DNA of 16,992 nt from Chloroflexi bacterium RBG_13_51_52 (GCA_001796525.1 MGMT01000078.1:1-16992), one strand, 5' to 3'. Positions 1 to 7,986 are shown, numbered from the stretch's first letter. Program-made: numbers and translations. The notes: generated by a model not told the origin, from the sequence alone.

Positions 1-1
1 T

Positions 2-475
2 AAATACGGCGCTGATGTCAATACGGACGTTATTATCCCCGCCCGCTATCTCAACGTGTCCGATCCCAAAGAGCTTGCCAGGCACTGCATGGAGGATATC
101 GATGCAGACTTTGTTAAAAAGGTCAAGCCCGGCGATATCATCATGGCTACTACTAATTTCGGTTGCGGCTCATCGCGGGAACATGCCCCTCTGGCAATCA
201 AGGCATCGGGCATCTCCTGTGTTATCGCCCACAGCTTCGCCCGCATCTTCTTCCGCAATGCTATCAACATAGGCCTGCCGCTGCTGGAATGCGCCGAAGC
301 CGTCGATAACACCGTCCCCGGAGATATTCTTGAAGTAGACCTGGCTGAAGGAAAAATCATAAACCAGACCAACGGCATGACATTCAACGCCAAGCCTTAT
401 CCCGATTTCATGTCCGAGTTGATATCAGCCGGCGGATTGGTCGAATATACGAAAAAGAGACTGGCTCATACGTAA
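2..475 (+). CDS. leuD: 3-isopropylmalate dehydratase small subunit (5' partial)
   Basis: Small swivelling subunit of the LeuCD aconitase-type isomerase, which interconverts 2- and 3-isopropylmalate in the cytoplasm. In organisms with citramalate synthase the same enzyme type also isomerises citramalate. The open frame runs from base 2 (residues KYGADVNTDVIIPARYL), so the start codon lies upstream and 157 codons are visible. That is close to the roughly 160-170 residues usual for the short stand-alone form. The NFGCGSSREHAP signature lies about 50 residues in, and the N-terminal DVNTD matches the family. A Met at 56 is internal because homology begins before it. leuC is expected just upstream, outside the window. 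leuB follows after 27 bases, so the genes form an operon. Confidence 0.95.
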   Translation, partial: KYGADVNTDVIIPARYLNVSDPKELARHCMEDIDADFVKKVKPGDIIMATTNFGCGSSREHAPLAIKASGISCVIAHSFARIFFRNAINIGLPLLECAEAVDNTVPGDILEVDLAEGKIINQTNGMTFNAKPYPDFMSELISAGGLVEYTKKRLAHT

Positions 476-502
476 GTTGAGGATTATTTTAGGAGGTCTT
501 AA

Positions 503-1597
503 GTGGACTTTAGCCTGATAGTTTTGCCCGGTGACGGCGTCGGCCCGGAGGTTATCGACGATGCTGTTAAAGTATTAAAGGCAGTCGGGAAGAAATTCGG
601 GCATCGATTCAATCTCAATACCCGTCTGGTAGGCGGCGCTGCTATTGACGCCGAAGGCGTGGCTGTGTCTAAAGCCACCGTAAACCTGTGCAAGAAAGCC
701 GATGCTGTGTTGCTGGGCGCGGTGGGAGGCCCCAAGTGGGACGACCCCCTGGCTAAAGTCCGCCCTGAAGATGGACTGCTGGAGCTGCGTAAAAGCCTGG
801 GTCTTTTCGCTAACCTGCGTCCGGTAAAGGTTCATCCTGTACTGGTCGATTCCACCAACCTCAAGCCGGAAGTGATAAAGGGCGTAGATTTCATCTTTGT
901 CCGTGAGTTAACCGGTGGCCTGTATTTCGGTAAGCCCAAGCGGCGCTGGCAGACGGAGTCGGGTCGTAAAGCCGTCGACTCCATGCTGTACTCTGAACAG
1001 GAAATCGAGCGTATCGTTAGGGTCGGCTTCGAGTTGGCGCGGCATCGCCAGAAAAAACTCATATCGGTAGACAAAGCCAATGTGCTGGAGTCCTCGCGGT
1101 TATGGCGTCAGGTAGCGCTGGAAGTTGCTAATGACTACCCGGATATCTCGCTGGAGCATATGCTCGTGGATGCCTGCTCGATGCGGATTATCCAGAACCC
1201 TAGGTACCTTGATGTCTTGGTGACGGAAAATACCTTCGGCGATATTCTCACCGATGAGGCTTCGATGCTGGCAGGCTCGATGGGCATGCTGCCATCGGCA
1301 AGTATTGCCGGCGTGCCGCAGGCTGGAGTGAAGATATTCGGTCTGTATGAACCGATTCACGGCAGCGCGCCTAGACGCGCCGGGCAAAATATCGCTAATC
1401 CTATCGCTACCATCCTTAGCGCCGCTATGATGCTGCGTTATTCCTTCGCCTTGGAGAGGGAAGCGGAGGTAGTTGAAAAAGCGGTAGAAGACGCTTTGAA
1501 TGAGGGCTATCGTACCTATGATATAATGAGTGAAAATAAGACCAGGCTGGGGACAAAGGAGATGGGCGATATCATCGCCGGCAAGGTGGGAGGATAA
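503..1597 (+). CDS. leuB: 3-isopropylmalate dehydrogenase
   Basis: NAD-dependent oxidative decarboxylase of 3-isopropylmalate (leucine synthesis). Next to cimA it probably also handles 3-methylmalate for isoleucine. It has 364 residues, the normal length. Visible family features: LPGDGVGPEV at the N terminus, LLGAVGGPKWD, the substrate-binding RELTGGLYFG at about 134-143, VDKANVLESSRLWR, TFGDILTDEASMLAGS at about 244-259 carrying metal-binding Asp residues, and EPIHGSAP with GQNIANPIA for NAD binding. The start is GTG at 503, set by a full AGGAGG at 491-496 six bases upstream. The stop overlaps the cimA ribosome binding site. Isocitrate and tartrate dehydrogenases belong to the same superfamily, but the leu context and glycine-rich NAD motif favour LeuB. 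Confidence 0.95.
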   Translation: MDFSLIVLPGDGVGPEVIDDAVKVLKAVGKKFGHRFNLNTRLVGGAAIDAEGVAVSKATVNLCKKADAVLLGAVGGPKWDDPLAKVRPEDGLLELRKSLGLFANLRPVKVHPVLVDSTNLKPEVIKGVDFIFVRELTGGLYFGKPKRRWQTESGRKAVDSMLYSEQEIERIVRVGFELARHRQKKLISVDKANVLESSRLWRQVALEVANDYPDISLEHMLVDACSMRIIQNPRYLDVLVTENTFGDILTDEASMLAGSMGMLPSASIAGVPQAGVKIFGLYEPIHGSAPRRAGQNIANPIATILSAAMMLRYSFALEREAEVVEKAVEDALNEGYRTYDIMSENKTRLGTKEMGDIIAGKVGG

Positions 1598-1600
1598 GAG

Positions 1601-3190
1601 TTGGTAAAAGTTGAATTATACGATACAACTTTAAGAGATGGCGCCCAGAGCGAAGGGATATCCTTCTCCGTGGTGGATAAACTGCATATCGCCCAGAGAC
1701 TGGATGGGCTGGGCATTCACTATATCGAAGGGGGCTGGCCCGGCTCAAATCCCAAGGACGCTGAATTCTTCGAAAAAGCGCGCGGCATGAAACTGAAAAA
1801 TACGCGCATTGCCGTTTTCGGCAGCACGCGGCGTCGAGGGCTCAAGGCGGAGGAAGACAATAATCTTACCATGCTGGTCAAAGCCGGCGTTAAGGTGGCG
1901 ACCATCGTGGGGAAAAGCTCCGACCTCCAGGTTATCAATGTCCTCAAGACAACTCTGGAAGAAAATTTGAGCATGATTGCCGACTCCGTGCGTTATCTTA
2001 AGTCGAAGGGTATGAAAGTATTCCTGGATGCCGAACACTTCTTCGATGGTTTCAAGCATAATCCGGACTACTCTCTCAAGACGCTGGAAGTGGCTGCGGA
2101 GGTTGGCGTCGATTGCCTGGTGCTCTGCGATACCAACGGTGGGGCTCTGCCGGACGAGGTAACCCGGGCGGTTAAAAAAGCTGCAAAAACTACCGGTGTG
2201 CCGTTGGGGATTCACTGCCATAATGACGGTGGCTTGGCGGTGGCTAACACGCTGGCGGCAGTAGCAGCCGGGGCAACGCAGGTGCAGGGCACTATCAACG
2301 GTCTTGGCGAACGTTGCGGCAATGCTGACCTGTGTACCATAATACCGGCTTTGAAGCTTAAAATGGGTATCGATTGCGTCAGTGATGAACAGCTAGCTTC
2401 ATTGACGGAAGTTTCGCATTACGTTAGTGAACTGGCGAATCTGATTCCCGACCCGTTTGCTCCTTACATCGGCACCAGCGCTTTCAGTCACAAGGCTGGC
2501 TATCATATGGACGGGATAACCAAGTGGCCTGATGCCTACCAGCATATCGACCCGGCGAAAGTGGGAAACCGCCAGCGGACGGTTGTCTCCGACCAGTCCG
2601 GCAAGCGCAATATCATCTCTAAAGCCAAGGAGCTGGGCATCGACCTGTCCAATGCGGAAAAAGAAGTCAAAGATTTGCTTGAACGGGTTAAGCAGCTGGA
2701 AAGTCGCGGCTTTCAGTATGATAACGCCGAGGCGTCCTTTGAGCTTTTATTGCATCGCGCTAAGCCGGATTATAAACCGCCGTTTGAACTGGTCGACTTT
2801 ATGGTGGTGGTGGAAAGCCGCAGGCGTCCTTCCACGCGTAAGGCTGCGGAGGAAATGCTTTCCGAAGCTATGGTCAAGGTAAAAGTGGGTGGGGAAATCA
2901 TACACACAGCGGCGGAAGGGGATGGCCCCGTTAACGCTCTTGACCTGGCGATGCGCAAGGCTCTTTTACAATATTATCCCGGCCTGAAGCAGGTAAAACT
3001 CGTCGACTATAAAGTGCGGATTCTGGAAGAAAGCACCGGCACGGAGTCGCAGGTACGCGTGCTCATTGAGTCCAGCGACGGCGTTAATGGATGGCGGACT
3101 GTCGGTGGCTCGACCAATATCATCGAGGCAAGCTGGCTGGCTTTAGCGGACGGGCTGGAGTGGTGGCTGGTGAAGAATAACAAGAAATAA
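1601..3190 (+). CDS. cimA: (R)-citramalate synthase
   Basis: Condenses acetyl-CoA with pyruvate to (R)-citramalate, the first step of the threonine-independent isoleucine route. It has 529 residues, as in the long CimA subfamily related to LeuA. The TIM-barrel lyase domain begins with DTTLRDGAQSEG (8-19), carries the metal ligands HCHND (205-209) and GLGERCGN (234-241), and continues through a linker containing AGYHMDGITKWPDAYQHI. A LeuA-type allosteric dimer domain fills roughly residues 390-525, which predicts feedback control, probably by isoleucine. The start is TTG at 1601, set by GGGAGGA at 1588-1594, which overlaps the leuB stop; only 3 bases separate the genes. Homocitrate and 2-isopropylmalate synthases are the alternatives. 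Length, AQSEG and the YQHIDP segment fit citramalate synthase better. Confidence 0.9.
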   Translation: MVKVELYDTTLRDGAQSEGISFSVVDKLHIAQRLDGLGIHYIEGGWPGSNPKDAEFFEKARGMKLKNTRIAVFGSTRRRGLKAEEDNNLTMLVKAGVKVATIVGKSSDLQVINVLKTTLEENLSMIADSVRYLKSKGMKVFLDAEHFFDGFKHNPDYSLKTLEVAAEVGVDCLVLCDTNGGALPDEVTRAVKKAAKTTGVPLGIHCHNDGGLAVANTLAAVAAGATQVQGTINGLGERCGNADLCTIIPALKLKMGIDCVSDEQLASLTEVSHYVSELANLIPDPFAPYIGTSAFSHKAGYHMDGITKWPDAYQHIDPAKVGNRQRTVVSDQSGKRNIISKAKELGIDLSNAEKEVKDLLERVKQLESRGFQYDNAEASFELLLHRAKPDYKPPFELVDFMVVVESRRRPSTRKAAEEMLSEAMVKVKVGGEIIHTAAEGDGPVNALDLAMRKALLQYYPGLKQVKLVDYKVRILEESTGTESQVRVLIESSDGVNGWRTVGGSTNIIEASWLALADGLEWWLVKNNKK

Positions 3191-3231
3191 ACAATATTCT
3201 CAAGGGTAGCAATACCAATAGAAGTATCGTC

Positions 3232-3260
3232 TTGACTTTTCCATGTTCTGGCAGTACAAT
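3232..3260 (+). promoter_or_regulatory. Sigma-70-type promoter for the DUF4389-type gene
   Basis: TTGACT at 3232-3237, a 17-base spacer and TACAAT at 3255-3260 make a near-consensus promoter. Transcription would start near 3267, about 27 bases before the ATG at 3294. It separates the leu/cim operon from the next gene. A strong ribosome binding site, GGAGGTGA at 3280-3287, follows. No convincing terminator for cimA was seen in 3191-3231. Confidence 0.75.
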
Positions 3261-3293
3261 CACCTTAACATAAAAACATGGAGGTGATTCAAG

Positions 3294-3593
3294 ATGAGTT
3301 ATCCGGTTACTTTTAAGGTTGACTATCCTGAAAAGCTATCACGGGGTATGCTGCTACTCAAGGTTTTATTCGGGTGGCTGTATATCGGAATTCCGCACGG
3401 ATTTTGTCTTTTCTTCTTTGGCATCGGCGTGGCAGTGGTCCAGTTCATCGCTTTCTGGGCGATTCTCTTCACCGGCAAGTTCCCCAAAGGTATGTTCGAC
3501 TTTACGGTTAGATATTACCGCTGGTCTAATAACTTGACCGCTTACATGGCTTTCATGAGAGACGAATACCCACCGTTCAGCGGACAGGAATAG
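3294..3593 (+). CDS. DUF4389-family small membrane protein
   Basis: A 99-residue protein. The central hydrophobic stretch (about residues 19-60) can form one or two membrane helices. It is followed by FWAILFTGKFPKGMFDFTVRYYRW and ends EYPPFSG. The pattern FWAILFTGxxPxGxFDF...RW...YPPF is characteristic of DUF4389, a family of short membrane proteins of unknown function. Here the protein is a single unit, whereas some relatives carry two copies. The start is fixed by GGAGGTGA six bases before the ATG. It has its own promoter, and 216 bases plus further promoter candidates separate it from the next gene, so it is probably monocistronic. Function cannot be assigned. Confidence 0.85.
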   Translation: MSYPVTFKVDYPEKLSRGMLLLKVLFGWLYIGIPHGFCLFFFGIGVAVVQFIAFWAILFTGKFPKGMFDFTVRYYRWSNNLTAYMAFMRDEYPPFSGQE

Positions 3594-3687
3594 AGAACCG
3601 AAAAAGATAAATAAAACCTCCACATTTTCCTCAAATATTAAAGTATCGCGAAACGACGTTATTTAGGGAATTTTAATAATAATCCCG

Positions 3688-3761
3688 TTCATAATATACG
3701 TTAAATCCGATTATACTGTTTTGTTGAAAGTCTTCCTGCTGTTTCCCTATTGTAGTATAAT
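3688..3761 (+). promoter_or_regulatory. Candidate promoters upstream of the sirtuin operon
   Basis: The gap 3594-3809 is AT-rich and has no gene. Two -10 candidates precede the ATG at 3810. One is TATACT at 3712-3717 with TTCATA at 3688-3693 (18-base spacer). The other is a perfect TATAAT at 3756-3761 with only a weak -35 (TTCCTG at 3733-3738). The downstream gene has CGGAGG at 3798-3803, six bases before its ATG. Either or both may drive the four-gene operon to 6599. Confidence 0.5.
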
Positions 3762-3809
3762 AACTATTGAAGCTAAAATATACGCATGTCTAAATTCCGG
3801 AGGTCTTAA

Positions 3810-4400
3810 ATGGGTATCATTAAAACTGCCGCCGAAATAGCCCTTGAAAAGCTGGAAAAAATAGGTGAGCCTACGGAGCAGGAGCGCTTAAAGTGGAAAT
3901 ACGGGCCGGAGGGAGAAAAGTTGGCCGCCCTTTATCTTAGAGAAGACGTCAACCTCATAAATGAAGTCAAGAAATATGATGATAAAGCTAAAAAGGTCAT
4001 TATCACCAGCGTCAATGATATACTCTTGAGAAACATCAGTTTGCCCCGCAGTGAAGCCGCCCGCAGGACCAATAAAAAAGCCATGGATGGCTTGAAAGCT
4101 CTGAAAAATGATAAAGTTGCTGTGGAGAATGTGTTCACCCGGATGAGACATGTGCTCGACTACTATGTGCAGGAAGGCGCCAAGCAAAAGAAACAGGCTT
4201 ATGAATCGCTCAAGACGGAATTTGAAGCTAAAGTGCAGGAAGCCATCAGGAAGCAGACCGGCGTCGATGCCAGGATGAAAATAGACGTGGAAAAGCAGCC
4301 GCAGTTCCAGGAGCAATGGCAAATGATGCAGGCGCAGATGGAAGGGCAGTATATTAACCTGCTGGACGAGTATAAAAAAGAGCTGGCAGCTATTGAATAA
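3810..4400 (+). CDS. Conserved-looking helical protein of unknown function
   Basis: A 196-residue hydrophilic protein with no signal peptide and no membrane segment. Charged residues follow an amphipathic pattern throughout (LEKLEKIGEP near the start, YESLKTEFEAKVQEAIRKQ at about 131-149), so it should be almost wholly helical, with a likely coiled coil in the C-terminal half. The C terminus is rich in Gln and Met (QEQWQMMQAQMEGQ). The ATG at 3810 is set by CGGAGG six bases upstream. It is the first gene of a tight operon, and the next gene starts 8 bases after the stop. I do not recognise the family. The shape would suit a scaffold or subunit binding the following proteins, but that is speculation. 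Confidence 0.75.
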   Translation: MGIIKTAAEIALEKLEKIGEPTEQERLKWKYGPEGEKLAALYLREDVNLINEVKKYDDKAKKVIITSVNDILLRNISLPRSEAARRTNKKAMDGLKALKNDKVAVENVFTRMRHVLDYYVQEGAKQKKQAYESLKTEFEAKVQEAIRKQTGVDARMKIDVEKQPQFQEQWQMMQAQMEGQYINLLDEYKKELAAIE

Positions 4401-4408
4401 AAACAGCG

Positions 4409-5110
4409 ATGGATAGTGAAAGCGAAAGAATCGAGTTTGCGGCACGCCACACCGAGATAGTGCGGCACCCCCGGCAGCACCTGGCGACCTTCGGTGTGAC
4501 TAATATTTATTATTACCTGTTAACCGAGCCTGTCTATTCGGAGTTTTCCAACGATGCCAACGAAACGGTGATTAGGGAGGGCAGGGTTATCGCCGAGAGG
4601 CCGAAAATCGTCACTCCCTATTATTTGACTAATCTTGAAGGGTTCAGCTATGATGCCCGGCAGTATTTTGAGAAACTGCTCATGATGCACGGTCCTAACG
4701 CGCCCGGGCTGTTTTACACGTATAAGAACGAGCCTAAAGGTCTGAATATCGTCTCGGACAGTTTACCGGCTGTTGTGGAAAAACTGAACATCGAAATTGA
4801 TAAAAAAGGCGACCCTCTGGCGACTATTATCAAGGGGCAGGATGACCTCTGGGATGTCTCGCTGCTCAAGTTTATATATGAAATCACCAGCCGGTCGGTG
4901 CAGGGGAATATGGCGCAGCTCGGCTCGAGGGGGTTATTGGGGATGAGTCACGGTGGAATCCCGGTTGGAGCGCGCCAGGTCATCGAGGAGATGTTCCAGC
5001 AAGCCTGGCGAGGTGAGATTAGAGCCTATGAGCTTGAGCGGGAACTGAACCAATGGGGGGCGTTTGAGGAGTACCAGGACAGGTTCTTTGCCTTGGTAAA
5101 AGGCAAGTAA
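4409..5110 (+). CDS. Protein of unknown function in the TS-like/sirtuin operon
   Basis: A 233-residue soluble protein with no signal peptide, membrane helix or nucleotide-binding loop that I can see. It is rich in aromatic residues (TNIYYYLLTEPVYSEF at about 32-47; PYYLTNLEGFSYDARQYFEK at about 71-90). It also has a glycine-rich turn, SRGLLGMSHGGIPVGARQ, at about 173-190, and an acidic helical C terminus. The ATG at 4409 follows the previous stop by 8 bases and has no clear ribosome binding site, which suggests translational coupling to the upstream gene. I do not recognise a family. Operon position suggests it works with the upstream helical protein, the TS-like protein or the sirtuin. Confidence 0.75.
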   Translation: MDSESERIEFAARHTEIVRHPRQHLATFGVTNIYYYLLTEPVYSEFSNDANETVIREGRVIAERPKIVTPYYLTNLEGFSYDARQYFEKLLMMHGPNAPGLFYTYKNEPKGLNIVSDSLPAVVEKLNIEIDKKGDPLATIIKGQDDLWDVSLLKFIYEITSRSVQGNMAQLGSRGLLGMSHGGIPVGARQVIEEMFQQAWRGEIRAYELERELNQWGAFEEYQDRFFALVKGK

Positions 5111-5147
5111 ATAATCAGCCCGGCAGCAGGCAGGAAAGGACTTGGTA

Positions 5148-5798
5148 GTGGAAATTTCAAATATTCAAGCGCGTGACTTGTCGGAGGCGTGGTTCCTCTG
5201 CCTGTGCCGGACGCTTGATGAAGGGTATGAATATAAAATCGACCGGGGCAGCTATGCCGGTCAAAAACGTAAAGAGCTGGACCTGGCTGTTATTCAGATA
5301 ATATATCCGGGTGCCAGGCCGCTGATACCGGACGTCCCGCAGGGCGTGCCCCCGCCCAGCACAATGGAATACGTGGAAAGCTATTTGCCATACCTGATGA
5401 CTTCAAAAAAGAAGCAGGGAGAGCAGTATACCTACGGGCAATATCTGGAGAGGCAGATTGCCGAAGTAATAAAAATGTACAAGAAGGACGGCTATAATAC
5501 CAACCAGGCTTTCATGGCGGTAGGTAATGAAAAGTCAATCGATTTGCCTGACCCGCCCTGCTTAAGGATGATAGATACCAGAATTCGTGAGGGTAAGTTG
5601 AACTTCGTGGTGTATTTCCGGTCGTGGGACCTCTGGGCGGGCTTTCCTTCGAATCTCGCGGCTATTCAACTCTTGAAGGAATACATGGCCAGCGAGATAG
5701 GTGTTGAGGACGGCGAGCTGGTCGCGATGAGCAAGGGGCTGCACCTTTATGAGTATACCTGGGATCTTGCTCGAACGGTGGTGAGGAGAGGGCAATAA
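5148..5798 (+). CDS. Thymidylate synthase-like protein (archaeal ThyA type)
   Basis: Likely thymidylate synthase fold, acting on dUMP or a similar pyrimidine nucleotide. The key ThyA elements appear in order (numbered from TTG 5142): catalytic Cys140 in DPPCLR, the phosphate-binding RSWD (160-163), GFPSN (167-171) matching the GxPxN substrate loop, and HLY (201-203) matching the HxY that contacts the deoxyribose. At about 216 residues it is much shorter than classical bacterial ThyA (about 264) and close to the compact archaeal form. Methyl donor and product are not shown by sequence; a dUMP or dCMP hydroxymethylase-like role is possible. Start: TTG 5142 and GTG 5148 are in frame. AAGGA at 5136-5140 lies 7 bases before the GTG, so I prefer GTG. 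It sits 37 bases after the preceding gene and 30 before the sirtuin. Confidence 0.75.
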   Translation: MEISNIQARDLSEAWFLCLCRTLDEGYEYKIDRGSYAGQKRKELDLAVIQIIYPGARPLIPDVPQGVPPPSTMEYVESYLPYLMTSKKKQGEQYTYGQYLERQIAEVIKMYKKDGYNTNQAFMAVGNEKSIDLPDPPCLRMIDTRIREGKLNFVVYFRSWDLWAGFPSNLAAIQLLKEYMASEIGVEDGELVAMSKGLHLYEYTWDLARTVVRRGQ

Positions 5799-5828
5799 GA
5801 AATGCCGATGTAATAAAGAGGCATTATA

Positions 5829-6599
5829 ATGGATTATATTGAAGCCGTAGCGGACATGATTGTGGAGTCGAAGCGAGTGGTGGTTTTTACCGGGGCGGGA
5901 TTCAGTACCGAGTCCGACATCCCGGATTTTAGGGGCCCGCAGGGAATCTGGAGCAAGTTCGACCCCGATGAACTGAATTTGCCCAACTTCCTGCGCAGTG
6001 AAGAGATACGAGAAAAATACTGGCAGGTTCACCGCATGTTCTGGGAGGCGGTGAAGGACGCCCGTCCAAACAGCGGGCATTATGCCGTCACCGAGCTTCA
6101 TAAAATCGGCAAGCTGGACTGCGTTATCACCCAGAATACTGACGGGCTGCACCAGAAGTCCGGCACGCCTGACGATAAAATGCTGGAGCTACACGGCACC
6201 ATGCACTGGGTAGATTGCCTGGAATGCGGCAAGCGGTACCCCCGGGACTACGCTCACGAGAAAATGCTTGCCGGCGAAAAAGTGCCCCGGTGCGGCAGCT
6301 GTAAGGGCATTTTGAAACCGGCCACCGTAGCCTATGGCCAGTCCATGCCGGAGAGGGAAACAAGAGAGGCTAGTGAGAGGTCGGCTGCCTGCGACCTTTT
6401 CCTTACGGCAGGTTCGTCGCTGGTGGTTTATCCCGCTGCGCAGATGCCCCTGCTGGCAAAAAGGGGCGGCGCCCGGCTGGTGATATTAAATCTTACGGAA
6501 ACACCGCACGATAACCATGCTGATATTGTCATTAAGGAAAAGACGGGCGAAACGCTATCAAAGATTGTAACCAGGGCTAAAGAAAAGATAAACGCCTAG
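5829..6599 (+). CDS. Sir2-family NAD-dependent protein deacylase (sirtuin)
   Basis: Removes acyl groups from lysines using NAD, giving nicotinamide and O-acyl-ADP-ribose, in the cytoplasm. It has 256 residues, typical of bacterial CobB/SrtN. The Rossmann NAD motif GAGFSTESDIPDFRG is at 22-36, TQNTDGLHQKSG at 101-112, catalytic His122 in LHG, four zinc cysteines at 130, 133, 155 and 158, and GSS at 195-197. Two departures from common motifs: Asp30 replaces the usual Gly of GIPDFR, and the segment usually like VVxFGE reads TVAYGQ (about 166-171). These may change acyl preference or mark a separate clade. All catalytic residues are present. It is the last gene of the operon beginning at 3810. 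A 14-base palindrome spans its stop codon. Confidence 0.93.
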   Translation: MDYIEAVADMIVESKRVVVFTGAGFSTESDIPDFRGPQGIWSKFDPDELNLPNFLRSEEIREKYWQVHRMFWEAVKDARPNSGHYAVTELHKIGKLDCVITQNTDGLHQKSGTPDDKMLELHGTMHWVDCLECGKRYPRDYAHEKMLAGEKVPRCGSCKGILKPATVAYGQSMPERETREASERSAACDLFLTAGSSLVVYPAAQMPLLAKRGGARLVILNLTETPHDNHADIVIKEKTGETLSKIVTRAKEKINA

Positions 6600-6823
6600 G
6601 CGTTATTTCACAATAATTCGCGTCTCTTTCTATTAAATCTTCAATCGGCAAAACGGTCTTGGATTGGCCGGTTGCTTTCCTTCCTATTATTTCCAGGTAG
6701 TAGTAATTGTTACGGAATGTTTAGAATTGCTATCGTGATATTTATAATTGTGTTATCGGTTTCTTGCCAAAATAATTCAGATAAAAAGTATTTCACAATT
6801 CAAATATCCTTGGGGGCAAGAAT
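6600..6823 (+). promoter_or_regulatory. Intergenic region with promoter for the HD-GYP gene
   Basis: No gene is seen. A candidate promoter has TTTAGA at 6720-6725, a 17-base spacer and a perfect TATAAT at 6743-6748, placing transcription start near 6755 and leaving a leader of about 70 bases. The downstream ATG at 6824 has only a weak GGGGG (6812-6816) as ribosome binding site. An imperfect inverted repeat (GCAAAACGG near 6635 with CCGGTTGC near 6668), followed by a pyrimidine-rich stretch, could be a weak terminator for the sirtuin operon. Confidence 0.5.
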
Positions 6824-7948
6824 ATGCCGAACCTTCACACGTTGGCGGTAAAGACCGTAGAGAATAAAGCCGATTTACTTGACAAAATCTGGATGAAGGT
6901 CAAGCCGGAAGACAAAATAGACAAGATTATCACGAGTGTCGTAAATCTTACCCAGAACTCCTTGAACACATTAGCTTCGACTCTGGTGTTGATGGATAAT
7001 AATAGACAGGAACTGTATTTTCAGTCTTACGATGGTTCAACTCCCAAGCAAATGAAACGTATGCATGTCGGCCGGCAATCCGGCCTTGCCGGTTGGGTGA
7101 TCCGGAACGGTAAACCCATGCTTGTCAATAATCCCGAGAAAAACGTTAATTTCTACAAGCTTCTCGATGACGCCACCGGTTTCAGAACAAGGCATGCCAT
7201 TGCTGCGCCGCTTATTGGTGGTGGTAAGGTCACCGGGGTTATCGAGGCTCTTAATAAAGCTAATGGCACCGTTTTCACTAAACATGACCTGGATACAATG
7301 TTGGATGTGGCTACGACTGCCTCGATGGCGTTCGAAGGCTACCGTACCAATAACGACCTCATGCTTTCCTACAAGAGTACTGTGAGGGCACTGGTGTCGC
7401 TGGCGGATGCCAAAGAGACCAGCGGCGGCGGGCATTCAAGACGGCTGGTGGAATATGCCCTGATGGGAGCCAGAGAATTAGGGCTTAGCAAGCAGCAGTT
7501 GCAGAACATAGAGTATGCTGCCCTTCTTCATGACATTGGCAAGCTAAGCATTGCTGATAACATATTAAATAAAGCTGAACCCCTTTCCGATAGAGAATGG
7601 GCTATTATCAAAAAGCACACCATAGTGGGTTACGAAATATTAAAGGACATACCCTTTTTAAAAGAAGCAAGCTTATTGATTCTGTATCATCATGAAAGAT
7701 ATGACGGTGGCGGATATCCGCAGGGGCTGCACGGCGATAACATACCACTGGGCGCCCGGCTGATAGCCGTTGTGGATGCTTTTGATAATATGACTACGGA
7801 GCACAGTTACCGCAACGCCATGACGCAACAGCAGGCATTCGGCGAGCTTTCTAAAAACGCCGGCGACCAGTTCTGCCCGACGGTGTTAAAGGCGTTCAAT
7901 ACCGGGTACGTCAGGACCCGTTTAACGAGGAAGAAACGGCCGGTATAG
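6824..7948 (+). CDS. GAF - HD-GYP domain protein, probable cyclic-di-GMP phosphodiesterase
   Basis: A soluble 374-residue signalling protein. Residues about 20-172 form a GAF sensor domain (LAGWVIRNGKPMLVNN at 88-103 is typical of GAF). Residues about 185-365 form an HD-GYP domain. Expected metal and substrate motifs are present: HSRR at 204-207, HD in LLHDIGK (234-240), His265, HHE at 289-291, GYP at 297-299 and the Asp in VVDAFDNMT (317-325). An intact HD-GYP predicts hydrolysis of cyclic-di-GMP to GMP or pGpG, controlled by whatever binds the GAF domain. No membrane segment or receiver domain is seen. The gene stands alone between two promoter regions. The ligand of the GAF domain cannot be read from the sequence. 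Confidence 0.92.
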   Translation: MPNLHTLAVKTVENKADLLDKIWMKVKPEDKIDKIITSVVNLTQNSLNTLASTLVLMDNNRQELYFQSYDGSTPKQMKRMHVGRQSGLAGWVIRNGKPMLVNNPEKNVNFYKLLDDATGFRTRHAIAAPLIGGGKVTGVIEALNKANGTVFTKHDLDTMLDVATTASMAFEGYRTNNDLMLSYKSTVRALVSLADAKETSGGGHSRRLVEYALMGARELGLSKQQLQNIEYAALLHDIGKLSIADNILNKAEPLSDREWAIIKKHTIVGYEILKDIPFLKEASLLILYHHERYDGGGYPQGLHGDNIPLGARLIAVVDAFDNMTTEHSYRNAMTQQQAFGELSKNAGDQFCPTVLKAFNTGYVRTRLTRKKRPV

Positions 7949-7986
7949 TCCATCTGAAATCATATTTTAATTTTCACTACTATCGG

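Noticed and set aside
3888..4445. A 185-codon minus-strand frame opposite the 196-residue helical protein
   Set aside because: Its phenylalanine/leucine/histidine-rich sequence is the expected reverse of Lys/Glu codons. The plus-strand gene has a good ribosome binding site and operon spacing.
5562..6152. A 196-codon minus-strand open frame across the TS-like and sirtuin genes
   Set aside because: It spans two well-supported genes with clear catalytic motifs, and its own translation shows no family features.
6591..6604. Perfect palindrome AACGCCTAGGCGTT across the sirtuin stop codon, considered as a terminator
   Set aside because: The stem would be 5 bp with a CTAG loop and no U-run follows. 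Too weak to call a terminator or operator.
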